A stretch of 64,000 nucleotides of DNA from Halocafeteria seosinensis (Eukaryota > Sar > Bigyra > Bicosoecida). The stretch is taken from assembly GCA_001687465.1 (NCBI GenBank), contig LVLI01000939.1, positions 1-64,000 on the forward strand, in the 5' to 3' direction. Every line of letters starts with the position of its first letter. Position 1 is the first letter of the stretch. Position numbers and translations under genes: made by a program. The notes beneath the pieces are model-generated. The model was not told the origin of the DNA and made no database searches. It was given only the letters and a program-made list of their open reading frames with translations. Shown piece by piece: positions 21,381-33,101 of the stretch.

Positions 21381-24111
21381 CTATTCAGCCGAATACTGTT
21401 CAGCAAGTGCGACAGCTGTCATTTCGTCTTCGTGTTGTCCCAAGACGGTTTGCAATCTCTCGCGTTGATCCAGAAACGTTTCCATCAGTTTCGCGGACCT
21501 ATTTTCAATTGAGTCGCTCGCAGCGCAAGCACTGGCACCCGATTCTTCTTCATTAGGTTCGTTCAAGAGACTGCTCCGCTGTTCCTCGTCGGTAGCTGCC
21601 TGCATCGTATTCTCCAAGTATTTGTATGCGACGAAGGCTTCGCATCGCAGTAGCTGCCAAATCAAGTTCTTTAGATAAGTAGATTTCCGATTACTCTTCT
21701 GTGCCTTGTCTAGGTGTTTCTCCATGAGTTTGATGAGCCGGGGAATGCTTTCTTGTTGATTCTCCTTTAGTACGTCCGAAGGCGGAATGATATCCGATCG
21801 CTCCTCTGGGAGTTCCCGTACAACCAAGACCTGGGCACCATAATCCCCGTATACTTTCACGCCCTGCTCCCAGAATGGAGGCACAGCGAGTTCCTCCTCC
21901 GAAGAGCCTAAGCGATCCAGTTTGCGGCGTATTGCTTCGATTAAACTCACAGGCTGTCGCTGCCCATGATGCGCTCCAAAATGTTGGATCCCTCGACTGT
22001 CGCTCCCCCTTTTTCGACGTCGTACGTCTCGCAGACGGTCAGTTAACATGAAAAAGTCATCTACTGGATTCATATGCAGCACTAAAGGGAAGCCTTCGAC
22101 CAGTTCTTTAATGTACCTTGCCAGACCCAGTTTCCGGTCTGCAATTACTTTAGGGTCTGTTCCTTTACTCCAAGTCTTGCGAGGAAGTGAGGGTAATTTC
22201 GATGGATCCACGCTCGATGTGTCTTTACCAAAATATTTCCGACTAGCCACATAGTCATCCAAAATATCATTTATTTCTTCATGGAGAGCGTCAAACTCTC
22301 TGTACCTCCGTGCAACCACCCATTCTCGTTTCGTGTTCGTTTCTGATGACTCTTCTTGGTCTTCATCTTGAGCTAAGTTCCATTGACATTGGATAATATA
22401 CGAAACATACTCTTTCTCGCTCTGAGGCTCTTTTTCTGTTTGAGCCCCATACATAGTGATACTCAGTATGCCCTGGTCGTACGGCACGTATGCAACCGGA
22501 TAGTTGTACAAGTACGAATGAGCGGTCTTTGCGGGGAGGCTACCGTGCTGCGTTTCTGTAGCTGCATTGGCACGTGCCTCTTGCAGCTTGCTGGCAATGC
22601 TGCTAGCAGGCTTAGTTCCTGAGTCATTACTCCTCATCTTCAAAGGAGCTTGTGCCTCCATCTGCGGTGATGCACTCTCCACGGATGTTGACATATTTTC
22701 ACGCTCTTCAGAAGCAGCAGAATGTTTTCGAACCTCTGCAGTGCCAGGTTTATCGTCTCTTGAAGTCTTACTTTCCGAATTTGATGTCGATGACGTCTTC
22801 GCAGCGGTTTTAACCGTCTCTTTCTTTGTTTCCTGTTGTTGCAAAGGGTCTTCAGCTGCTGCAGTCGTCGGTTGCTTGTGGCTTGTGCTAGCAGAAGCGG
22901 AGGACGACTTAGTGGTCCCAGAATCATGCACACTGGTAGATCCAGCACTGTGAGAGGCCCTTTCTGTAACCGGTACAGAGAGATCCTTGGACGTGGAACC
23001 GCTCTGCGATGTTTCCCAACGACTACTAGAGCCACCATGATCATACCGCCGAGGAGGCTCACGTTCCATGTGCTCCCGTGCCTGATTTTCGAGTTCCGCT
23101 CGTTTTTGTGCATGTATGCGAGATGCCTCACGAATAGCATCGAGAAGTTCTTTCTTCTTCTCTTCGCCGTTTTCGGATATGCGTGCTGGCACCGTTTCTG
23201 CTAAATATGGCATGAGCTGTTCCATGAATTGATACCGCTTTAATAGTATTTTCTTGCTCTCTTCCCGGGAAGGAGTCTCCGTAGATGCATATTTTGCATG
23301 CATTACCGTGGAGATCACTCCGTCAATATGATCATAATACTGTTTGGCAGATGACTTTCCCTTCCGAAACGACGATGATGCTTTCTTGATTCGTGAAAAT
23401 AGTTTCTGCGTGTCCACTTGCTCTTGGACAGACTCAAACAGTTCGGTTAGCATAGAGAACACCTGTATAGACTTTTAGAAGCTCTCAAAAAGCTGCATTT
23501 CCCCTCACCAACCTCGGACATGCACTCACCTCATCCTCCCTTTGCTCAAGGATGCGCTGCCTCGCGGCTGCTTCGTCTTCTTGCGGTTGAGTCTCTACTT
23601 CCTCAGCTTCGTCGTCGTTTTCTTCTTCGCGACCTGTTTCCACATGTTGTTGCTCTTGTCTGGTTCCATGAAATGCCACGTGTATGAACACTCAATACAG
23701 GGGAACATGGTTGCAACGATGCCAACCGTACCTGAGTTTGTTCACTTCTGTGGACGCATTCTCTCGTGCTGATTCCAGTTGAGACGTCACTTTGGACGTT
23801 TGTGCCGACCATGCTTCATCTTCCTCATCAACTGGAGGCGCTGCAGCAGCTACGCCAGCCCCTTCAGCAGAGGAAGACTGAGCCTCCAAGTTTTGGAGGA
23901 GAGCCTCTCTGTCCTCTAGTTCCACCTTTGGCCGGCGTCTATTTGCCTTGTTTTTGGACCTATTTCGTTTCTCTTGCGCTTTCTGTCGAGCCGCCCTTTG
24001 CTCTTCTATTACGCGTTTTTGCTCCTCCTCTAGCCTCTGTCTCTCTTTATCCTCCTCCTCCTCATCTTCCATGAGGGGATACTCAGCGTTTTCTTCTTGT
24101 TCATGTGACAT
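21381..24111 (-). CDS. PX-domain protein with charged coiled-coil N-terminus
   Basis: Three exons (24111-23732, 23659-23530, 23462-21381) join in phase into 863 residues. The first about 170 residues are an extremely Glu/Arg/Gln-rich coiled coil. A folded helical module follows (FESVQEQVDTQKLFSRIKK, KQYYDHIDGVIST), similar in pattern to helical domains in trafficking and ribosome-quality proteins. After a Ser/Thr-rich linker comes a PX domain at about residues 480-640. It contains the phosphoinositide-binding RRYREFDALHEEI, the proline loop LPSLPRKTW and the basic helix DRKLGLARYIKEL. The C-terminal about 200 residues are helical with no named domain. The PX domain implies binding to PI3P or similar lipids on endosomes. 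The paralogue within the sorting nexin superfamily is not clear. Confidence 0.8.
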
Positions 24112-25069
24112 GTTTTCTTTCTCGCCAACTAGAATCAACAAAATAAGCCAGAAGAATGGATATTCATGGACATACTGTTAACAACCCAACAGAATCCATT
24201 ACACGGTTTATGAGTCACTGTGTGAAAATTGGTTGGATCACAGTCAGTGACTTCTCACCCAAACGGTGTTCGGAGGAAGACAGTAGCGGGATTTCTTGCA
24301 AGGTTTGGCAAGTGTTTTTGAGTTTTGAGGGATTTTTTGTATACCGGTATTTTGGAATCTATACAGCACCCGCCCCAACGTCTTCTCAGAGATTGTGGAC
24401 GAAATGGCGTTGCAACTTGCAATCACCGTCAAGACTTGGCAACCGCGCATGTGGACTCTGCCGATCAGGAAAGAGTTCACACAGAGCATTGCCTTTCCTT
24501 AGAGAATTGCTTCTATACTTTCTATACTGGGATTCCAGTCTGGGAAGGACCTGTAGTACCGGAATCTCTAGAATGCTACTGTGCACATGGGCCACGGAAT
24601 TCATGAATGTCGGCTAACCGGTGTTATGGTGATGTAGACTTCTCAACACTTTTGCGTACTTTCACCGCATAAATCCTTAATATATTGCCTACGTGTGAAT
24701 GTCCATTACCCACGACTATGTGTAATGCCAGCTTTTTTCCTGACACAACGCTGTAGGCATGTACGTCCTGGCTGGAAACAGCAAGTACTAGCGCTATGGA
24801 TGCCTGAATATGCCCAAATTAAGTCTCAGTTACGTACAGTGAGTACCTTGATGGAAGTTGCCGCGCTTCCAGTTGCTCTGATTGCCGTAGTGTAGGCCAC
24901 CCGCAGGGTGGTATCCTGGCGACGGGTTGAAGCAAAAGCCTTGGGATGTATCCTCATGTTAGATACTTTAAAAATTTTTGAATTGGCAATACCGGTGCTA
25001 TACAAGAGGCGTGTGGTATTTTTACGAACATTGTCATTCGCTTGAGACTTGTTGAATTGGTTCTCAGTC
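24112..25069. other. Intergenic, no supported gene
   Basis: About 960 bp between divergent genes. A 153-codon plus-strand frame (24156-24617) has no recognisable domain and overlaps equally long antisense frames, so I do not call it. It probably contains both promoters. Confidence 0.4.
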
Positions 25070-26837
25070 ATGGAATGGAGACAGAGAGACATCATGGAGG
25101 AGGAGTGGAACAACATCCCAGAGCAACACAAAGAACCACTCCGACAAGCAATTCAGATGGGCGCTTTTAATGTCGTAAGGAGTAAGTAATAACATGCACG
25201 TGTGTCCTGTCTAGAGGTTTGTTTTCGTTCCGTTGATTGGAGCCTCCATTCAATCTTCCTGTCTTGGCGACCCGCAGTGAACATCCCCATCCTTGACGAA
25301 TATAATCAAAGAGTGTGGTTTCTCGAAGAGCGAGATGGAACGCAGAGGCCTCAAAAGGGAAGTGGCTATGAGGTACGATCCGATTTCAAATATTGTTTAC
25401 TCTTTTCCGAAAACGGTACCTTAATTGCATAGCAACTCGATTCTTGATGCAGAGATGCATGGTATGTTACTCGACCCGTCAAAGGGCTTTGCATTTTGTC
25501 TGTAACAGTCCTGGAAATTGTCCCGGAGTGAATGGCCAAAATCAGAAAGCGAGTATTTGCTCCGATCCTGTGTGTCTAGACACTGCCAAACTGTCGTTTG
25601 AGTACAATTGTCCTCGTTGTTCGAGGAAGTGCTGCTGTGTGCCGCGGTCTGGAGAAACGGACTGGAGTCATAAACATCGCGACGATGTTGTTTGCCCTTG
25701 CCACATGAAGAATAACAAATTTGACAGCGATGGGGTAGTAGGGCTCCCATATACTCCAAAAGGAAATCTTATCAGTGGTCATCCAAAGAATCAGAACTCA
25801 GGTCAACCCGCACCTGGGCGGGCTCGTCAGAATGGAAGTGATCAGGACCATGTCCAACGTCTTTCCGAAGGCCTGTATGAACTCGACATAAGACAACAAG
25901 GACTTGAAGGTGAATTATTCAGGGTACGCGAGGAGAGTCAGGAAACGAGAAATTGGACGCGGGAGTTGGGACATAATGTCGAGCAAGTCCGAGGCGATGT
26001 TGACAACGTGAAATCGGTCGCAGATGCGAGTTTCAGCAAGCTGCAAGAAAGCGTTAGTGAGAATGATGTAGGCATACGAGACTGCCAACAGTCCGTACAA
26101 AGAGTTGGTAGTGTCGTGGCGCAACAAGGGGAGCAGCTCCATAGAATTCGAGAACTAATTGCTTCAGTGGACTTGCCAAAGAAACGCGCGTCGAGGTCGG
26201 AAATCCGGCATCACATTCAGCAGATAATCTGCGAGGGGCCCACCAAGGAAGCAATGGCGAAACTTCCTCGCTTCCGTCTCGATGGGGATACATTAGGAGC
26301 TAAAATAATGGCACAGCTCCAAATGGTAGAGGAAGAGCGGAAATATTCAGATGATTTCTATGAGTTGAAGAAGTATGTTGGAAAGGCGGCCGCCGACTTG
26401 GTCAGACTGACCACTGACGTGATTCCCGACTTCTTGGAGGAAGAGAAAGTAAAGCTAGCAAAAGAACTTGCTATTCGAAGCATGTATGTGGGCGGTGAAT
26501 ATGGAGAACAAGTACGTGGAGTTGTGTATAGTGTAAGCGCCTTACACTCATTCGCCATTTCTGTCTGCAGTCATTGTTATCTGTTTTGGCCAGTGCGAAC
26601 CAATTGGCTCAGCTGGTCGGCTGCGGGCCTGTTCCGGAACTGGACTATTTCGCTGACACCCAAGCATTTCAAGACGTGTATAATGGTAAGTGAAACCGTT
26701 GTACTTTCAAATATATAAGTTACAGCAACGTGGACAATGTCGCAGGGAGAGTGGAAGCGGAAGCTCATGATGAGGGCAACGATGACTTAGCGGCTAGTGA
26801 CCTACAGCCTGCTAGTTTTGTTCAAGAAAATGGCTAG
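25070..26837 (+). CDS. Cysteine-rich zinc-finger-like plus coiled-coil protein
   Basis: Five exons (25070-25181, 25278-25372, 25453-26511, 26571-26685, 26746-26837) join in phase into 490 residues. Residues 70-140 form a dense cysteine module: CMVCYSTRQRALHFVC, CPGV, ICSDPVCLDT, YNCPRCSRKCCC, VVCPCH. Its layout recalls the zf-4CXXC_R1 finger of CDCA7-type proteins, but the match is only by pattern. A long coiled coil follows (residues 185-270, heptads of Glu/Gln/Val), then a helical domain (HHIQQIICEGPTKEAMAKL) and an acidic tail. The first intron join is the least certain, as a shorter 42-nt intron is also in phase. The function is unknown; a nuclear or scaffold role would be a guess. Confidence 0.6.
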
Positions 26838-27552
26838 ATACCGCAAGTTACCTCTTTCGCCATTACTTGCGTAAGAACTCCTGCTACTTGGTACTGAATG
26901 CTTCCCATGGTACCTTGTTGGTGCACGAATATAGCCCGTAGTTTAAGCTAAACGGGCTTTCGATATTGTATAAAGCTAGTCAACCGAATGTATCAAAGTT
27001 CGTGAACAAGAACTTGCTTGCTTTCAGCCAAATTACCATCCATGTACCCCCTTGTCAAGTGCTAGTACTGTGCTACTGATGGTAGCATTAAGAATTTGGG
27101 ATTACCTTCGAAAAAAGAATTAAACAAGATAGGTTTTCCTTCAAATATTCAACCAAATACCGGTAACTTTTTGTAATGATTCTACGGGGGAATACTTCAT
27201 GGAGGATCCGGACTCCCTATAAACTCGTTAGGGGAGTATTTCCCTATAACCACATGAATATACAATAAATAAAATGACTTTTTGTTGGTGACTGTAGGTG
27301 ATCTTCACAAATGAAATCGCAATGTCCTCCCTACGTCCTCTTGACAGGACTTTAAAGCTCGTTCAGGTTTGTTAGGCTGTATAATGGCTCATATGCCACT
27401 CTATAATGGGGTCACGGAATGAATTTGCGTTCCATGGGTGTACTTGCACAGTGGAGGAAAAAAAGCTACCCAAATCCGGTTGAGTATCACCAAGGAAGCG
27501 CCACAGAACATCACTTTCGATACTACAGGCCGTGCTCTCGAGCAAGTACAAA
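26838..27552. other. Intergenic upstream of the 7TM array
   Basis: About 715 bp, AT-rich in the second half (27060-27260). No gene or RNA was recognised. Confidence 0.4.
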
Positions 27553-29313
27553 ATGGCGAAAACGATTGTTATGAAAATTACATGGACGAACACGGAGATT
27601 TCCCTTGGATGCATTGGAGTAGCGTTTGGTATCTTGTTCACGTGGATCTTGTGGAGATTTTCCCGTTTGGGGCTTGTCACCTTATCCCATCGATTCAGGT
27701 TTCTAATCTTTCTTCTGGGACAAGTCTTTGTCCGTGGATTATGTTCTTTCATTGGAGTCGGCGAAGCTGAGTATGCACAGCATGATCCGAATTCGATATT
27801 GCCGTTCTTTCTGTTCGATGTTGCCGATCTCATACTCATTAGCAGCGTCCTGGCATTAGTGGGTGCTCAAGTTCGGAATGTTGTGAGTTGCGAGTTACTG
27901 GTAAGTCCGTTCCCCGGGGGTCGTATTGATGAAGCTTTAGTAGACTCTATCAAAGATGTTTCTCTGATCTCGAAACAGGTTGAAAAGAGAGTTGTAGAGC
28001 GGACGATCCACACCGCGCGACGACCTCGACAACATTCCCAAACTCTACTTGGAGGACCCAGGTTTGACAGGTTTTTCCCCAGTGGCTTTCAGTGTCGACC
28101 GGAATCTACTGAATATGTTAGTTTTGTTGTATTTTTGCTTGTTTTGGGTCTGTCAATTGCGTATACCACAATGGTTGGCTATATCTATCACTTCGTCGAA
28201 GACGGCAAGAAACGCCACTCGGACGAGCAGCTCTTCTTCATTGTCGTCTACGCAGTTTCATTAGTCTTGCTTGTCATCTCAACTTACGCTGAACAAGCGA
28301 GTGGATGCTTAAGACTCTGTGAACATCAGGACGATTCGAGTAACGAGAATCACAGTTTGAACACTCGCCCCGACGCTCAACCGTCTGAGGCTCCCGGCGA
28401 CACTGGAGGGAATGCGGCTTATAAGGTAGGGGAGAATAACACCACTTACGGAAAGAAGCAATTGTGGTTCTCCATTCTGCTAATTGCCCTGCTTGTTTTT
28501 AGAATAATATGGGCAGTGAGTCAACTGGTCAAGAAACGTGCCAACGAATTCCGAAACGACTGGTACTGGCTTGTCGTTGAATATGCTGTGGAAATTTTTC
28601 TACTTACTTTATTATTCGCTTTGCTTCTCTGTGGGAAAGAAAAGATGGTCCACGGTTCATACCGGAAAGAGGACCCGTACTTTATTCTTCATGTAAGTGG
28701 GATTTGTTAGCAATTATCAACTGTCAGTTTAGGTTTCGACGCTTATTCGCATTCGCAGCTTGTCTATCAATTTTGTGATGAAAACTCATCTGAAATTGAT
28801 CTGTCATTTGATTTGGAAGGAAGCGGCGTGTTTGTGCACTACTCTGTTAGTGTAAACCAGATCCTCCGACTGATGGCGACTACTACCAGTCCTGTCGTGT
28901 GTCAAATGGAGCGCACGCATCAAGGCACCGATAGGACATCGTATGGCCAACCCGATACATCGCTTAATCGACTTGAGTCACAGTTTAGCCAGTTGGTACA
29001 GAGGCTTGAACCCCAAAACACGGCTTATGCAAATGGCGAGCATCGGCAGCATGAGAGCGAACAGCCCGAACTACGCGATACAATCAACAAAATCTTTGAA
29101 AAACTCGAGTGGCTGACGAAACAGCAGCGTGAATCCAGAGAACGAGTACGTGGACTCAAGGTAACCGCCAGACAAATTTTGAATTTAACGCAAAGCACGT
29201 TCGATAAGGTCGACGAGCAGCAGCATGTCGTCTCTCCAAGATGCCAGACAAATTTTGAATTCGACACAAAGCGGGTCGACGAGCAGCAGCATGCCGTCTC
29301 TCTAAGAACATGA
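27553..29313 (+). CDS. Seven-transmembrane family protein, copy A
   Basis: Two exons (27553-28692, 28759-29313) join in phase into 564 residues. Seven hydrophobic helices can be placed: IGVAFGILFTWILW, FLIFLLGQVFVRGL, FFLFDVADLILISSVLAL, VSFVVFLLVLGLSIAY, LFFIVVYAVSLVLLVIS, WFSILLIALLVFRIIWAV and VEYAVEIFLLTLLFALLL. Loops are long after helices 3 and 5. Family motifs shared with copies B and C are LSHRFR, RGLCSFIGVGEAEY, GAQVRNV, DGKKRHSDEQLFF, ASGCL and EDPYFIL. The intron falls directly after EDPYFILH. The cytoplasmic tail of about 185 residues contains a coiled coil (ELRDTINKIFEKLEWL). The topology resembles GPCRs or the TOM1/THH1 family, but I recognise no named family. Confidence 0.72.
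29167..29310 (+). repeat. Imperfect tandem duplication at 3' end of copy A
   Basis: A 76-bp unit starting GCCAGACAAATTTTGAATT at 29167 recurs at 29243 as a 67-bp copy with a 9-bp internal deletion and a few substitutions. Both contain GTCGACGAGCAGCAGCATG. The duplication lies inside the coding tail, keeps the frame (the deletion is a multiple of three), and lengthens the C-terminus with two VDEQQH peptides. Confidence 0.8.
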
Positions 29314-29566
29314 CGCTGCCGGTATAATTAATGATGTACAATGCTTTTTTCAATGACCTGCCAATCTAGGACACAGTTTCACTTACTTTATGATTTGCGT
29401 GCTCTTTTCGTCAACTGTGGGTTTCGAGTCATCTGACCAATACCGGTACCCTTCAGCTCGTCTGCCACAACGACACTCGCCCTCGGTTTGTGTGTTCCGC
29501 GCTTCCAAGTACGATGCATGGTAGATAGTGTTCTTTGGCTCCTTCTAAGGAAGGATAAATGAGTGG

Positions 29567-31038
29567 ATGCCTGGAATATTCTCCGGTACAGTGACTAGTA
29601 TATCCTTGTCGGAGATGGTCAACCCGAAGGAGGATGTCTTGGACTTTAGCAAGACCGAGATAACCCTCATGGTGCTGGGGAGTCTCTATAGCGTGCTGTG
29701 TATGGTGATCTTGTTCATGGTTGCTCGGAACGAGGATATCATCGCTGTATCCCATAGATTCAGGTGAGTGCACGGAGTGGAACGCTGCTAATGAGATTCC
29801 CCTTCGTACATGAGAGCTTCTTGACGCAGGTATGCCTTCTTTATGGTCGCCACGGTGTTCGCCCGTGCTCTGTGTTGTTTCATTGGAGTGGGAGAAGCTC
29901 AGTATGCTCGTGGAGGGGAAAGTCTTCTGCCGTTCCTCATCTTTGAAATACCCAACCTAATGACTCTGGTGGGAGCTTTATCGCTGGCTGGAGCTCAGAT
30001 CCGGAACGTTTTGGCGTGTAGCCACTTGCGTAATGACGGTATAATTACGAACCAAGGATATAGTAATAGACAGGAGGGAGAAGAACCTGCGGTACAGGCC
30101 ATAAATGTTGACGATTGGTCAAGTCGAACAAGTAGCCGCCAGCCGTTGTTAAGCAAAGCAGTCAAGGGAGTAACAGACTTCTGCATACCTTCCGTCACCT
30201 GTTGTAAAAGACGGCCGTCAGTGGCCCAGCTGATTTATGTTCTCTCGTTTCTGCTATGTGTGGGCTACTTCGTCTTGACTGTTGTACTCTACACACGGGT
30301 CCCCGATGGAAAGAAACGGAACTCAGCTGAACAGCTCTTCTTTGCTGCCTTTAACGCTGTTACTTTGGCGGTTCTGACTACTACAATGGTGCTAGAATAT
30401 TTCAGTGGGTGCTTAACTCTTATTCCGCGGAAAGGCCGACCGAACCTCTACTCTGCGACGAGAACAGAGTATGCCCAACATCAGCATGAAATATCGCTTG
30501 TGATAATATTGCTTCTAGGTTATCACGTAGGGTGGGCATTGGGTCTTTTTGCGCGAGGAACCGAAAACGAGTTCGCAAATCCTTACTACTTTCTAATTAT
30601 TGAGTACGGGGTGGAGTTTGTTTTGATTACGTGGTTTTTCGCCAAACTCAACAAGGTCATTCACGGTCCATTCAATATAAAGGATCCAATTTACTTAGAG
30701 AAAGTAAGTCATCCATATCACTGTTCCGTATGGGGGTTTGTATAGTGTAATGTTTGCTTGTACTTTTCTCGCAGCTCTTCAACAACTTTCAGGCCGGTGA
30801 TGGCACTGCGCGCCCCCACAGTGAAGCCAAGAGGGGTATACGGCTCACTATAAAACTGAAACGAAGAGATGCAGAACAGTCACAAAATTACCAAGTTGAG
30901 GTCGTGGATCTTCTCGAGCTCCAACAACTGTTACACCAGACCACAGCTATGCATCTGGATCGCGAGACTACTTTCGCGGCTGACGCATCTGGCACAGTAC
31001 TGTCGGTGGACCAGCTCGTCCCAACCACCGAATCATAG
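29567..31038 (+). CDS. Seven-transmembrane family protein, copy B
   Basis: Three exons (29567-29763, 29830-30703, 30775-31038) join in phase into 444 residues. It has the same seven-helix plan as copy A, with the motifs SHRFRYAFFMV, RALCCFIGVGEAQYA, LPFLIFE, GAQIRNV, DGKKRNSAEQLFF, FSGCLTL, IIEYGVEF and KDPIYLEK. The phase-0 intron after KDPIYLEK matches the position of the last intron in copies A and C. A further intron after LSHRFR is unique to this copy. The tail is about 88 residues, basic then helical (VVDLLELQQLLHQTT). The N-terminus before helix 1 is about 35 residues without a signal peptide. An alternative start at the Met of MVNPKED (residue 17) is possible. Confidence 0.72.
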
Positions 31039-31439
31039 AGTTGAATCGTTCACAGTTCTTTGTACAGCCAATAACTCATACCAAATCCCAGGGTGTTGTG
31101 TAAGGTGTCCATTCGCAAGCCCAGTGTTGGTTGGCGGCGGGAGTCAGGCGGGGTCAGCCAAACCCCCAAGGTTTACTTCAACCGTCTCTCCAGAGGCCCT
31201 GTCAGTTCGCTCCTTCTTATAACGCGTTTTCAGTGATGGTTGCCATTTTGAAACGTCCCACACGCAGTTATCCGGAACATACAATGAAAGCACTAACCAA
31301 TTTGCCTGTGTACATCGATGAAGTAGCGCACAGAATGGTTGCGACGTGCGTGTAACCAAAAAAAAAAAAAAAAAGTAAACCCAGTCCTTTATACACCCGT
31401 TTTCCTTGGTCGATGAGGAATCATCGTGTATCATCCGAT
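31039..31439. other. Intergenic with poly-A tract
   Basis: About 400 bp between 7TM copies B and C. It contains a run of 17 A residues near 31358-31374, the longest homopolymer I noticed. No gene was seen. The A tract could be a decayed retro-insertion tail, but I see no flanking duplication. Confidence 0.4.
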
Positions 31440-33041
31440 ATGAACGATAAACAGGACGTATTGCTGGCCTTGGCGCTGGCGTACACGCTCTTATGTAAGT
31501 GCTCTGCACTTACGTTTTCCCTTCGATTGCAGGTGGGTTTACGGTCTTTATTGTATGCAAAACAGGCGTGGCTGTGATATTTTTCGGAGCTCAGAAGGGC
31601 ATTGGGACTCTGTCCCATCGATTTCATTATTCACAGTTTCTGCTCGTGGCATCGTTTATACGGGGATTGAATTTTTTCGTTGGCATTGGGGTTTGCGGGC
31701 AGATTCCCAGTGATTCGTGGTTGGCCTTTTTCTTGTTCGATATCGGCACATTATTGATGCTCGTGAGCATCATTGTGCTAATCGGATCTCAAATTCGGAA
31801 TGTGAAAGCAATTCGAGCTCTCAAAGAAATTGGAGTCTTGAGGCCTTCAGAGACGGGGAGAACTCATGGACTTTCCCTGACAGACAGACTCCTGACCCAG
31901 GAAAATCAGGTAGATAAAGATGGCGCCGTTGCCGTTCCCAAACCTTCTACAGAAGTTCATTATCGGAAAACCAGTTTGGCAATATTTGCCGCATCATCGG
32001 TGATGGTCCTCACCTATTTTATTTTGGCGGTCCTCCTGTACAACCTCACTGACACTCCAGAACAGCGGAAAGACGCTATCAGTTTCTACTTCGTCGCCGT
32101 GAATGCAATTTTGGCTGTCATCCTCGCTCTTTCGACTCAATTCGAGCGCATGAATGGATGTTTTGACGTCAACGTTAACCGGCATCACAGTCATCAATTC
32201 TTTTGGAGGCAGACCAGCGTCAATAGCGACAGGTTTCCGAGCAAGTTGTACGATGAAGATGGGTTTGCGTCTTGGTGCACAACCTACGCCGGTAAACAAA
32301 TACTTCTTTCGACTGTTTTGATAATTTTTTGTCTGTATCGGGTTATTTGGTACGCTGTGCTGTTGAATAGTGGCTACCGCAGCGAGATGGAGGAGCCTTA
32401 TAAATACTTGATTGCGGATTATGGGGTAGAATTTTTCTTCCTGGTGTTAGTCTTTCTCCTCTTGCATCGAACAGCGCACAGTTGTTTCAGTTCTAGAGAT
32501 CCCTTCTATATGCTGTCGGTAAGTGCACACTACCTGCTAGAAGTTTGACACAAGCGCTCCTACTCCGCATGTCACTTCGCAGATATACCAAAAGCTAACA
32601 TCCCCGAACATTCAAATGCATGTTAGCGAAGGAGGATGGGTAGGAGTCAATTTCGGTAAGCAGCAAGAAATGCCCCCCGTGAAAAGAGAGGATCGGGATA
32701 AATCCAAGGAGAGCAGTGCCCCTGAGACGAATGGATTCATTCCCGAAAAGGACGGTGAAGAGGCAGAGGAGTACGAGAGGGACGATCGAATCGTGTCAAA
32801 CAGCAGTCATATATCTCAGTCACAACGACGAGAACTCAGCTTCGCCGTGGTTCAACGTCTAATGAGTACAATGAACTACATGCTAACTGATGCGGTTCAA
32901 GAGCGAGTTGATGAGAGTCTTAACGAACACCTGAGCAATTTCTACATGCGTTTTGATGATATAGAGAGTGAACAAGCAGGCCTTCGGTACGCTTTGAGTC
33001 CTGAAGAACACCACAGAAACGTCACTCTTGACCTGAAGTGA
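31440..33041 (+). CDS. Seven-transmembrane family protein, copy C
   Basis: Three exons (31440-31494, 31533-32518, 32583-33041) join in phase into 499 residues. The family motifs appear as LSHRFHYSQF, RGLNFFVGIGVCG, FFLFDIGTLLML, GSQIRNV, DAISFYFVAVNA, MNGCFDV, IADYGVEFFFL and RDPFYMLS. The C-terminal intron follows RDPFYMLS, as in copies A and B. Copy C lacks the GKKR part of the fourth-loop motif, so it is the most diverged. Intron 1 is only 38 nt but has clean GTAAGT and TTGCAG borders and is needed to change frame. The tail is acidic, then helical (VVQRLMSTMNYMLTDAVQERV). Membrane receptor or transporter functions are both possible. Confidence 0.7.
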
Positions 33042-33101
33042 ACGTGTGCGCTAAAACACCACGGAAACGTCACTCTTGATCTGAAGTGAGCTTGTGCGCT
33101 C
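33007..33101 (+). repeat. 47-bp tandem duplication across stop codon of copy C
   Basis: Two copies of a 47-bp unit beginning AACACCAC(A/G)GAAACGTC lie at about 33007 and 33054 with five or six differences. The first copy contains the end of the coding frame, including the stop TGA at 33039-33041; the second lies in the 3' flank. This suggests recent slippage or unequal exchange at the gene end. Confidence 0.8.

Noticed and set aside
24156-24617. 153-codon plus-strand frame
   Set aside because: Antisense frames of similar length overlap it, no domain is seen, and Cys/Trp/Ser content looks random.
26686-26725. Alternative acceptor at TTACAG in the last intron of the Cys-rich protein
   Set aside because: It gives a 40-nt intron and an early stop; the acceptor at 26745 is pyrimidine-poor too but gives a longer acidic tail and a usual intron length.
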